The notes under the pieces: model-generated
What the model saw: the letters and a program-made list of their open reading frames with translations, nothing else
What the model was told of the DNA's origin: nothing
Database searches by the model: none
Made by a program: the position numbers and the translations under genes
Shown: positions 1-6,337 of the stretch, in pieces
Numbering within the stretch: position 1 is the first letter of the stretch
Layout of the letters: each line of letters starts with the position of its first letter
Assembly (NCBI GenBank): GCA_964648215.1
Contig: CAZYMF010000254.1
Coordinates: forward strand, 1-6,337
Length of the DNA: 6,337 nt
DNA from: CAZYMF01 sp964648215
GTDB taxonomy: Bacteria > Desulfobacterota > Binatia > HRBIN30 > JACQVA1
Direction: 5' to 3'

Positions 1-3
1 AAA

Positions 4-32
4 TTGACTTTGGCGGTTTCAGTCGGTAGACC
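4..32 (+). promoter_or_regulatory. Weak sigma70-like promoter candidate before sucD
   Basis: TTGACT at 4-9 matches five of six -35 consensus bases. TAGACC at 27-32 lies 17 bases further on but is a poor -10 element, matching about three of six. If used, transcription would begin near 39 and give a short leader before the sucD GTG. sucD is normally co-transcribed with sucC, so this may be chance. The -35 hexamer is the same as the one found upstream of ugd. Confidence 0.22.
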
Positions 33-59
33 TGCGGCGTTTTGGCGAAGAGGTGAGCC

Positions 60-929
60 GTGAGCATTCTCGTCGATCGCAACACGCGTGTGCTGACCCA
101 GGGCATTACCGGCTCCACCGGTCAGTTCCATACCAAGGCGTGCAAGGAATATGGGACCCAGATGGTGGCGGGTGTGACCCCGGGAAAAGGGGGCACCGCT
201 TTCGAGGGCATCCCGATCTTCAACACGGTGGAGCAGGCCGTCAAGACCACCGGTGCCAACGCCTCGGTGGTCTACGTGCCGCCGCCGTTTGCGGCCGATG
301 CCATCATGGAGGCGGCGGACGCCGGTATCCCGCTGGTGATCTGCATCACCGAGGGCATCCCCGTGCTCGACATGGTGCGGGTGAAACGCTTTCTCGAGGG
401 CCGCGCGACGCGCCTGATCGGTCCCAACTGCCCCGGGATCATCACCCCCGAGCAGTGCAAGATCGGCATCATGCCCGGGTACATTCACCAGGCGGGGAGC
501 ATCGGCGTGGTATCGCGCAGCGGCACGCTCACCTACGAGGCGGTCCACCAGCTCACGCAGCTCGGCCTCGGGCAGTCGACCTGCATCGGCATCGGCGGCG
601 ATCCGATCGTCGGCACCAGCCACATCGACGCCCTGGCGTTGTTCGAGGCCGATCCGGAAACCAAGGGCGTGGTCATGATCGGCGAGATCGGCGGCAGCGC
701 CGAGGAGGCGGCCGCGGAGTTCGTGCGCGCCAAGATGACCAAGCCGGTGGTCGGCTTCATCGCCGGCCAGACGGCGCCGAAGGGCAAGCGCATGGGGCAT
801 GCCGGTGCCATCATCGCCGGCGGCAGCGGCAGCGCGGCCGACAAGATCCGCGCCTTCGAGGCTGCCGGCATCCGTGTCGCCAACAGCCCGGCGGAGCTGG
901 GCTCCACCATGAAGGCGGCGTTGGCGTAG
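60..929 (+). CDS. sucD: Succinyl-CoA ligase (ADP/GDP-forming), alpha subunit
   Basis: This is the alpha subunit of succinyl-CoA synthetase, the cytoplasmic TCA-cycle enzyme that interconverts succinyl-CoA and succinate with synthesis of ATP or GTP. It works with the beta subunit SucC. The 289-residue protein has the family's usual length. An N-terminal CoA-binding Rossmann domain contains GITGSTGQFH (residues 16-25), followed by PNCPGIITP around Cys124. The C-terminal ligase domain carries GHAGAIIAGG, whose His247 corresponds to the phosphohistidine of the E. coli enzyme. The start is GTG, with AAGAGG at 48-53 placed 6 bases upstream. sucC would be expected just upstream, but the 59 bases available do not show a recognisable SucC C-terminus. 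The upstream gene could end at 5-7, 27-29 or, overlapping this start as GTGA, at 61-63. A hairpin-rich gap separates it from ndk. The identity is essentially certain. Confidence 0.97.
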   Translation: MSILVDRNTRVLTQGITGSTGQFHTKACKEYGTQMVAGVTPGKGGTAFEGIPIFNTVEQAVKTTGANASVVYVPPPFAADAIMEAADAGIPLVICITEGIPVLDMVRVKRFLEGRATRLIGPNCPGIITPEQCKIGIMPGYIHQAGSIGVVSRSGTLTYEAVHQLTQLGLGQSTCIGIGGDPIVGTSHIDALALFEADPETKGVVMIGEIGGSAEEAAAEFVRAKMTKPVVGFIAGQTAPKGKRMGHAGAIIAGGSGSAADKIRAFEAAGIRVANSPAELGSTMKAALA

Positions 930-931
930 CG

Positions 932-1020
932 TTCGCGCCGTCGTAGCGAAGCTTGTTCACCACGATGCCGGCGCTGGATTCCCGCGCCGGCGATGCCGCC
1001 GGCCGGGGTACCGCCCCGGC
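932..1020 (+). repeat. Three tandem hairpins in the sucD-ndk gap
   Basis: The 114-base gap between sucD and ndk has no gene but is packed with inverted repeats. TTCGC (932-936) pairs with GCGAA (946-950). GCCGGCGC (967-974) pairs perfectly with GCGCCGGC (984-991) around a 9-base loop that can itself form two G-C pairs. GCCGGGG (1002-1008) pairs perfectly with CCCCGGC (1014-1020) around a 5-base loop. The octamer CGATGCCG occurs at 963-970 and again at 991-998. No run of T follows any stem, so these are not textbook intrinsic terminators. They may act as an mRNA 3'-end stabiliser, a processing site, or a REP-like element that separates sucCD expression from ndk. That function is inferred. Confidence 0.7.
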
Positions 1021-1043
1021 TGAGCTCTCAGCAAGGGTTCATC

Positions 1044-1463
1044 ATGATGGAACGTACACTGTCGATCATCAAGCCGGACGCCGTTCGCAAGCACGGCATC
1101 GGGCGGATCTTGGCCCGACTGGAGCAGGGCGGTCTGCGCGTCGTCGCGGCCCGCTTCATCCATATGACCGCCGAGCAGGCCAGCCGGTTCTACATCGTCC
1201 ACAAGGACCGGCCTTTCTACGACAGCCTGACGCGTTTCATGTCGTCCGGACCGATCCTGGTCTCGGTCCTCGAAGGCGACAACGCCATCGCCCGCCATCG
1301 CGAGATCATGGGTGCGACCGATCCGGCGAAGGCCGCGGCGAACACCATCCGGCGTGACTTTGGCACCGACGTCGAGCAGAATGCCTGCCATGGCTCGGAC
1401 GCCCCGGACACCGCACGCTGGGAGATCAGCTTCTTCTTTCGCCAGCTCGACATCCAGGAGTGA
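1044..1463 (+). CDS. ndk: Nucleoside diphosphate kinase
   Basis: Ndk transfers the terminal phosphate of ATP to other nucleoside diphosphates through a phosphohistidine intermediate, balancing cytoplasmic NTP and dNTP pools. The 139-residue protein matches the usual bacterial length of about 140. It begins with ERTLSIIKPDAV, containing the conserved nucleotide-binding Lys10, continues through FMSSGPILVSVLEG, and reaches the active-site motif NACHGSD with catalytic His116. The C-terminal segment EISFFF is typical. Two adjacent ATG codons at 1044 and 1047 could serve as start. AAGGG at 1033-1037 is 6 or 9 bases upstream, so either is possible. Earlier in-frame codons lie in the hairpin region and are unlikely. 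Ndk has been reported to associate with succinyl-CoA synthetase in Pseudomonas, so proximity to sucD is functionally sensible. The stop is 7 bases before rlmN. Confidence 0.96.
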   Translation: MMERTLSIIKPDAVRKHGIGRILARLEQGGLRVVAARFIHMTAEQASRFYIVHKDRPFYDSLTRFMSSGPILVSVLEGDNAIARHREIMGATDPAKAAANTIRRDFGTDVEQNACHGSDAPDTARWEISFFFRQLDIQE

Positions 1464-1470
1464 GCCGAGC

Positions 1471-2540
<1,070 letters not shown>

Positions 2541-2550
<10 letters not shown>

Positions 2551-2714
2551 GCGCGTGCCGGGCGCTGCTGCGGGATGTCGACGGCATCGTCGCGCGCCGC
2601 GTCGAGGTTGAGTTTCCGGTGTCAACCCAGTACATGGTCGGCGGCGAGATTCTCGAGCCGGCGCGCCAGCTCACCGTCGAGACCGGGCCGCGGCTCGACC
2701 TGATTCGAGGATGA
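2541..2714 (+). CDS. Possible small protein between rlmN and mtnP
   Basis: I do not recognise this frame. It is open from 2508 (after TGA at 2505-2507) to TGA at 2712-2714, which overlaps the mtnP ATG as ATGA. From TTG at 2541 it encodes 57 residues, overlapping the end of rlmN by 10 bases. Codon third positions are almost all G or C, like the real genes here. The overlaps at both ends would make it a link in a coupled operon. The product starts LLLSACRALLRDVDGIVARR, followed by a hydrophilic stretch ending TGPRLDLIRG. LSAC resembles a lipobox, but nothing before it forms a proper signal peptide. No ribosome binding site stands at 2541. GTG at 2619 or ATG at 2634 could give shorter products. 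It may be a genuine small protein, a remnant of a larger gene, or only open by chance in GC-rich DNA. Confidence 0.35.
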
Positions 2715-3580
2715 CGAGAGTGACCACGGTTGGAGTGATCGGAGGCAGCGGACTGTACGAGCTGCCGGATTTGCAGGACGTCGAGGCGGTCCGCCTGACG
2801 ACGCCGTTCGGCGACCCGTCCGACGAGTTCGTCTGCGGCACGCTGAACGGGGTTCGGCTGGCGTTTCTGCCGCGTCACGGACGCGGCCACCGTATTCTGC
2901 CGAGCGAGCTCAACTTCCGCGCCAACCTGTACGGGATGAAGCAGCTCGGGGTCGAGTACCTGATCAGCGTCGGCGCGGTCGGCAGCCTGCGGGAAGAGAT
3001 CGCACCCGGCCACGTGGTCGTGCCCGACCAGTTCATCGACCGCACCAGCAAGCGGCCGAGCACGTTCTTCGGCAACGGCATCGTGGCACACGTGATGTTC
3101 GCCGATCCTTGCTGCCCCTTCCTCATGCGCGCCGTCACGGCGGCCACCCGCGCGGCCGGTGCGACGGTGCACGAGGGTGGTGCGTACCTGTGCATGGAGG
3201 GCCCGCAGTTCTCCACCCGGGCCGAGTCGGAGCTCTACCGCTCGTGGGGGGCGAGCGTGATCGGTATGACCAGCCTGCAGGAGGCCAAGCTGGCCCGCGA
3301 GGCCGAGATCTGCTTCGCCAGCCTCGCCCTGGTCACCGACTACGACTGTTGGAACCCGCACGCGGGCGACGTCGCCATCGACGAGATCCTGCGTGTACTC
3401 AACGCCAACGTGGCGCTGGCGCGGCGGGTGGTGGCGACCGCGGCCCGCCATCTTCCCGGCGAGCGCACGTGCGGCTGTGCCACGGCGCTCGAGAACGCCA
3501 TCATCACCGATCGCTCGCGGATCCCGGCGCAGGCACGGGAGGATCTGCGGGTCATCATTGGACGCTATCTCGAAGACTAG
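2711..3580 (+). CDS. mtnP: S-methyl-5'-thioadenosine phosphorylase
   Basis: MtnP cleaves 5'-methylthioadenosine with phosphate to adenine and 5-methylthioribose-1-phosphate, the entry step of methionine and purine salvage from polyamine or quorum-signal synthesis. The 289 residues match the trimeric PNP/MTAP family length. Visible motifs are GGSGLY (11-16), which starts the phosphate-binding region, RHGRGH (55-60), MEGPQFSTRAES from residue 162, GMTSLQEAKLAREAEICFAS, and DYDCW at 210-214. The two Asp residues of DYDCW are typical of methylthioadenosine specificity rather than the Asn of purine nucleoside phosphorylase. The C-terminal CGCATALENAIITD block is common in bacterial members. The start is uncertain by three codons: the ATG at 2711 directly abuts GAGG (2707-2710), whereas GTG at 2720 has that GAGG 9 bases upstream and may be the real start. 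It is followed by a PfkB kinase that may share its pathway. Confidence 0.94.
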   Translation: MTRVTTVGVIGGSGLYELPDLQDVEAVRLTTPFGDPSDEFVCGTLNGVRLAFLPRHGRGHRILPSELNFRANLYGMKQLGVEYLISVGAVGSLREEIAPGHVVVPDQFIDRTSKRPSTFFGNGIVAHVMFADPCCPFLMRAVTAATRAAGATVHEGGAYLCMEGPQFSTRAESELYRSWGASVIGMTSLQEAKLAREAEICFASLALVTDYDCWNPHAGDVAIDEILRVLNANVALARRVVATAARHLPGERTCGCATALENAIITDRSRIPAQAREDLRVIIGRYLED

Positions 3581-3647
3581 CGGGGCCGCGACCCGTTCGG
3601 CGCTTCAGGCCCTCCCAGCAGAGCAGCGGAAAGGATATCGAAAGCAT

Positions 3648-4556
3648 ATGAGCATCGTCGTCGTCGGCTCCGTTTTCTTCGATACGGTCGAGACCCCGTT
3701 CGGCAAGGTCGAAGGCGTCATCGGCGGAGCCGCCACCTACTTTTCGGTTGCCGCCAGCTTCTTCACGCCGGTACAGATGGTGGCCACGGCGGGGGAGGAC
3801 TTTCCCGCGGACGAGGTCGCTTTCCTGCAGTCCCGCGGCGTCGACCTGACCGGCCTCGAGCTGCAGCCGGGGCACACCGGGCGTTGGACCGGGCGCTACC
3901 ACGAGGACATGAACATCCGCGACACGCTCGACCTTCAGCTCAACGTGTTCGCGGACTTTCAGCCGGTGCTGCCGGACAGCTATCGCGAGTCGCCGTACGT
4001 GTTCCTGGCCAACATCGATCCGCAGCTGCAACAGGGCGTGCTCGACCAGCTGCAGGCGCCGCGCGTGGTGGGCTGCGATACCATGAATCACTGGATCGCC
4101 TCGGCGCGGCCCGACGTCGAGAAGCTGCTCCGGCGGGTGGACATCCTCACCATCAACGACGAGGAGGCGCGACTGCTGAGCGGCGAGCGGAACATCGTCA
4201 AGGCGGCGCGCCGAATCCTCGAGATGGGCCCGAAGAGCGTGCTGATCAAGCGCGGCGAGTACGGCGTCATCCGCTTCGCGCCCGACTCGGTCTTCGCGGT
4301 GCCGGCCTTTCCCCTGGAGGAGGTCTTCGATCCGACCGGCGCGGGGGACACGTTCGCCGGCGGCTTCATGGGAGAGATCGCGCGTTCGGGCGATACCTCG
4401 GAGGCGGGCCTGCGCCGCGCCATCGTCTACGGCAGCGTCATGGCCTCGTTCTGCGTCGAGGACTTCAGCCTGGCGCGTCTGCGCAAGCTCAGCAACGACG
4501 ACATCGAGCATCGCTATCGCCAGTTCGTCAGCCTCACCGACATCGACGGGATGTGA
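3648..4556 (+). CDS. PfkB/ribokinase-family carbohydrate or nucleoside kinase, substrate unknown
   Basis: This 302-residue protein belongs to the PfkB (ribokinase) superfamily, which phosphorylates sugars or nucleosides using ATP. The catalytic signature DPTGAGDTFAGGF begins at Asp228, and Asp234 in GAGD is the expected catalytic base. VLIKRGEYG and INDEEARLLSG are also typical. Near the N-terminus the glycine pair is followed by AATYFS, so Tyr31 occupies the place where ribokinases usually have Asn. This suggests a different substrate pocket. VFLANIDPQLQ and CDTMNHWI recall an uncharacterised ribokinase-like subgroup. The ATG at 3648 has AAAGGA at 3630-3635, 12 bases upstream, and GAAAG closer in. 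It lies 67 bases after mtnP and 13 before the glycosyltransferase. Proximity to mtnP suggests a salvage substrate such as a nucleoside, methylthioribose or 5-deoxyribose, but none is shown by sequence. The family call is secure and the substrate is open. Confidence 0.92.
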   Translation: MSIVVVGSVFFDTVETPFGKVEGVIGGAATYFSVAASFFTPVQMVATAGEDFPADEVAFLQSRGVDLTGLELQPGHTGRWTGRYHEDMNIRDTLDLQLNVFADFQPVLPDSYRESPYVFLANIDPQLQQGVLDQLQAPRVVGCDTMNHWIASARPDVEKLLRRVDILTINDEEARLLSGERNIVKAARRILEMGPKSVLIKRGEYGVIRFAPDSVFAVPAFPLEEVFDPTGAGDTFAGGFMGEIARSGDTSEAGLRRAIVYGSVMASFCVEDFSLARLRKLSNDDIEHRYRQFVSLTDIDGM

Positions 4557-4569
4557 GCCCCGAGGTTTC

Positions 4570-5550
4570 ATGATGGAGGAGGCGCCGGCGACCGCGAGTG
4601 TGGGTGTTTCGGTCGTCGTGCCGATCTACAACGAGGTCGAGAACGCGAGGCCGGTGCACGAGGAGCTGGTCGCGGTTCTCGATCGTTTGGACGTGGCGAG
4701 CGAGGTGATCTACGTCGACGACGGCAGCACGGACGGCAGCTTTGCCGTCTTGCAGCAGCTCCACGCCGCCGACGGGCGGGTGGCCGTCGTGCAGCTCAGC
4801 CGCAACTTCGGCCAGACCGCCGCGCTGGCGGCGGGGATCGCCAACGCGCGCGGCGACGTCGTCGTGCTGATGGACGGTGACGGCCAGAACGATCCGGCGG
4901 AGATCCCGCGCCTGCTCGACAAGCTCGGCGAGGGCAACGACCTGGTTGCGGGGTGGCGGGCGCAGCGCCAGGACCCGTTCTGGAGGCGGCGTGTCCCCTC
5001 GGTGGCGGCGAACTGGCTGATCGGCGTCATCACCGGAGTGCGCCTGCACGACTACGGCTGCACGCTCAAGGCGATGCGGGGCGACCTGGCCCGCGGACTG
5101 CGGCTGTACGGCGAGATGCACCGTTTCATCCCGGCGCTGGCGGCCGACCTCGGGGCGCGCATCGTCGAGATCCCGGTGAACCATCGGCCGCGCACGCGGG
5201 GGAAGTCGAAGTACGGCCTCTCGCGCACGGTGCGGGTGTTGCTCGATCTGGTCACGGTCAAGTTCCTGTCGAGCTACTCCACGCGCCCGATCCACATCTT
5301 CGGCGTGATCGGCTTGCTGTCCACCGTGATCGGGTTGGTCATCGTCGGTCTGCTGGGTTTCGAGCGGATCGTGTTCGGCATCGAGCTGGCTCGCCGGCCG
5401 CTGCTCTGGCTCGGTATTCTGCTCAGCATCATGGGGTTGCAGTTCATCACCATGGGGCTCCTGGGCGAGCTGTTGGTGCGCACCTACCACGAGTCGCAGG
5501 GCAAGCCGGTGTATCGGGTCGGCGCCGTGCTGGCGCGCCGGCGGGGGTGA
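4570..5550 (+). CDS. Membrane-anchored family-2 glycosyltransferase (DPM1/GtrB/ArnC-like)
   Basis: This 326-residue protein is an inverting GT-A glycosyltransferase of family GT2. It most resembles the polyprenyl-phosphate sugar transferases that move a sugar from a nucleotide donor to undecaprenyl phosphate on the cytoplasmic face of the inner membrane. The GT2 domain runs from VSVVVPIYNE (about 13-22) through DDGSTD (50-55) to DGDGQNDP, whose Asp102 and Asp104 form the DXD-type metal site. HDYGCTLKAMR and RGKSKYGLSRT follow. Two hydrophobic C-terminal segments at about 241-265 and 278-303 anchor it in the membrane, as in GtrB-type enzymes. ATG codons at 4570 and 4573 are both possible; GAGG at 4562-4565 lies 4 or 7 bases upstream, which slightly favours 4573. 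It is 13 bases after the kinase gene, so probably co-transcribed. The downstream ugd suggests a UDP-glucuronate-derived pathway. Donor and acceptor are not determinable. Confidence 0.92.
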   Translation: MMEEAPATASVGVSVVVPIYNEVENARPVHEELVAVLDRLDVASEVIYVDDGSTDGSFAVLQQLHAADGRVAVVQLSRNFGQTAALAAGIANARGDVVVLMDGDGQNDPAEIPRLLDKLGEGNDLVAGWRAQRQDPFWRRRVPSVAANWLIGVITGVRLHDYGCTLKAMRGDLARGLRLYGEMHRFIPALAADLGARIVEIPVNHRPRTRGKSKYGLSRTVRVLLDLVTVKFLSSYSTRPIHIFGVIGLLSTVIGLVIVGLLGFERIVFGIELARRPLLWLGILLSIMGLQFITMGLLGELLVRTYHESQGKPVYRVGAVLARRRG

Positions 5551-5571
5551 GAGCAGCGCCGGGCGGTCGCG

Positions 5572-5600
5572 TTGACTTCCCCGCAGGCCGCGGCTATGAA
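5572..5600 (+). promoter_or_regulatory. Sigma70-type promoter upstream of ugd
   Basis: TTGACT at 5572-5577 matches five of six -35 bases. TATGAA at 5595-5600 matches four of six -10 bases. The spacer is exactly 17 bases, and the start site is expected near 5606-5607. This lies in the gap after the glycosyltransferase gene and would give ugd its own promoter with a leader of about 90 bases. It is the best promoter-like pair I noticed in the window, although it is predicted from sequence only. Confidence 0.5.
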
Positions 5601-5604
5601 GTCC

Positions 5605-5626
5605 GCGATATTCGGATGAATTTCGC
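5605..5626 (+). promoter_or_regulatory. 5' leader hairpin with GGAT tetraloop
   Basis: GCGATATTC (5605-5613) pairs with GAATTTCGC (5618-5626) through eight pairs and one T-T mismatch, closing a GGAT loop. The stem begins almost exactly at the start site predicted from the promoter at 5572-5600, so it would form the very 5' end of the transcript. Such a 5' hairpin can protect an RNA from decay or act as a binding site. A GGA in a hairpin loop is the type of target CsrA/RsmA proteins bind, but no such role is shown here. Confidence 0.5.
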
Positions 5627-5637
5627 TTGCTCGACGG

Positions 5638-5672
5638 GGTCTGGCTTGGCATCTTGCCGCCGGACCTTTTTT
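5638..5672 (+). terminator. Intrinsic terminator ahead of ugd
   Basis: GGTCTGGC (5638-5645) pairs with GCCGGACC (5659-5666) with one G-U pair. Inside, GGCA (5648-5651) pairs with TGCC (5655-5658) around a TCT loop, leaving a TT bulge at 5646-5647. The 12-pair stem is followed directly by six T's (5667-5672), which is the classical Rho-independent form. It could end transcripts arriving from the glycosyltransferase operon. Only 25 bases separate it from the ugd start, too few for a separate ugd promoter downstream. ugd is therefore probably transcribed by read-through or conditional antitermination. Confidence 0.8.
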
Positions 5673-5697
5673 GTACCGGGGGAATAGGGGAGGCTCC

Positions 5698-6337
5698 GTG
5701 AAAGTCTGCGTCATTGGCACGGGCTACGTCGGTCTGGTGGCGGGCACGTGCTTTGCCGAAAGCGGGAACGACGTCGTCTGCGTCGACATCGACGAGGCCA
5801 AGATCGTCATGCTGCGCGAGGGCCAGGTGCCGATCTACGAGCCCGGGCTCGAGGAGCTGATCAAGCGCAATCTGGCGGAGAAGCGCCTCCGTTTTTCCAC
5901 CGACTTGAACGACGCCGTGAAGCAGTCTCTGATCTGCTTCATCGCGGTCGGTACGCCTCCGGGCGAGGATGGCAGCGCCGACCTGCACGCCGTCATGCGC
6001 GTGGCGGCGGAGATCGCCGAGGCGATGAACGGCTACAAGGTCATCGTCAACAAGAGCACCGTCCCCGTCGGCACCGCCGACCGCGTGCGCCAGGTGGTGG
6101 CGTCGCGGACGCAGCACCCATTCGACGTGGTCTCGAACCCGGAGTTCCTCAAGGAAGGCGCGGCGGTCGAGGACTTCATGAAGCCCGACCGGGTCGTCAT
6201 CGGCGGCAGCTCGGAGAAGGCAATCGAGCTGATGAAGGAGCTCTACGGCCCCTTCGTGCGCAACGAGCATCCGATCATCACCATGAGCGTTGCCAGCGCC
6301 GAGATGACCAAGTACGCCGCCAACGCCATGCTGGCCA
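5698..6337 (+). CDS. ugd: UDP-glucose 6-dehydrogenase (N-terminal part, cut by window end)
   Basis: Ugd oxidises UDP-glucose to UDP-glucuronate with two NAD+, supplying a precursor for capsule, exopolysaccharide or lipid A sugars. The 213 complete codons visible cover the NAD-binding domain and the start of the central domain. GTGYVGL (7-13) is the dinucleotide fold. YEPGLEELI, AVGTPPGEDGSADL and STVPVGT are family motifs. NPEFLKEGAAVEDF contains Glu149 and Glu153, in the region of the catalytic glutamates. Lys205 in MTKYAANAMLA corresponds to the conserved active-site lysine. The catalytic cysteine lies beyond the window. The GTG start is supported by a strong GGGGAGG at 5687-5693, 4 bases upstream. 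A related GDP-mannose or UDP-ManNAc dehydrogenase is possible within the superfamily, but these motifs fit UDP-glucose dehydrogenase best. The gene is intact as far as it can be read. Confidence 0.94.
   Translation, partial: MKVCVIGTGYVGLVAGTCFAESGNDVVCVDIDEAKIVMLREGQVPIYEPGLEELIKRNLAEKRLRFSTDLNDAVKQSLICFIAVGTPPGEDGSADLHAVMRVAAEIAEAMNGYKVIVNKSTVPVGTADRVRQVVASRTQHPFDVVSNPEFLKEGAAVEDFMKPDRVVIGGSSEKAIELMKELYGPFVRNEHPIITMSVASAEMTKYAANAMLA

Noticed and set aside
53..946. Long open frame of 297 codons overlapping sucD in another frame
   Set aside because: Its translation is rich in Arg, His, Gly and Asp with no family motifs, as expected of an out-of-frame reading of a GC-rich gene. The overlapping sucD frame has full family conservation.
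3581..3647. Terminator or promoter between mtnP and the kinase gene
   Set aside because: Only short GC pairings such as GCGG/CCGC with a loop too small to form were found. There is no T-run and no convincing -35/-10 pair.
5642..5660. Sigma54-type promoter (GG-N10-GC) suggested by TGGC and TTGCC
   Set aside because: The available GG and GC pairs are separated by 9 or 11 bases, not 10, and the bases are fully explained by the terminator stem.
5551..5697. Small protein-coding frames on either strand in the glycosyltransferase-ugd gap
   Set aside because: The short readings have no ribosome binding site or recognisable sequence and are interrupted by the terminator. The region is better explained as a promoter and leader.
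4534..6270. 578-codon open frame on the minus strand across the glycosyltransferase, leader and ugd
   Set aside because: It lies opposite two well-supported genes, passes through the leader and terminator, and has a low-complexity His/Arg/Asp/Gln composition. Long antisense frames are common in DNA with G/C-ending codons.

Overview
The window is GC-rich bacterial chromosome, with almost all third codon positions G or C. It carries seven recognisable genes, all on the + strand and closely packed, plus one doubtful small reading frame. GTG and TTG starts and the mix of housekeeping and cell-envelope genes suggest an environmental Gram-negative bacterium. Deltaproteobacteria or Binatota-like lineages fit best, but this is an impression from protein style and not a phylogenetic result. 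No mobile element, CRISPR array, tRNA or rRNA was seen.

Layout: sucD (60-929) is followed by a 114-base gap filled with three back-to-back hairpins. Then come ndk (1044-1463) and rlmN (1471-2550), 7 bases apart, with the likely rlmN ribosome binding site lying inside the end of ndk. A small open frame (2541-2714) bridges rlmN and mtnP (2711-3580). A PfkB-family kinase of unassigned substrate (3648-4556) and a membrane-anchored family-2 glycosyltransferase (4570-5550) follow. After a 147-base leader-like region comes ugd, UDP-glucose 6-dehydrogenase (5698 onward), cut off by the window end.

Working together: sucD and ndk link the substrate-level phosphorylation step of the TCA cycle to nucleoside triphosphate balance. 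rlmN uses S-adenosylmethionine (SAM) both as methyl donor and as radical source. mtnP salvages methylthioadenosine and, in some enzymes, 5'-deoxyadenosine, both SAM-derived nucleosides. The neighbouring PfkB kinase may act in the same salvage route, but its substrate cannot be read from the sequence. The glycosyltransferase and ugd point to polysaccharide or lipid-linked sugar synthesis.

The most interesting non-coding signal lies between the glycosyltransferase and ugd. A good sigma70-type promoter (TTGACT, 17-base spacer, TATGAA) is followed at its expected start site by a hairpin with a GGAT loop, and then by a strong intrinsic terminator ending in six T's just 25 bases before ugd. This looks like an attenuated ugd leader or a short terminated RNA. 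The other open points are the small frame between rlmN and mtnP and the mtnP-pfkB pairing.
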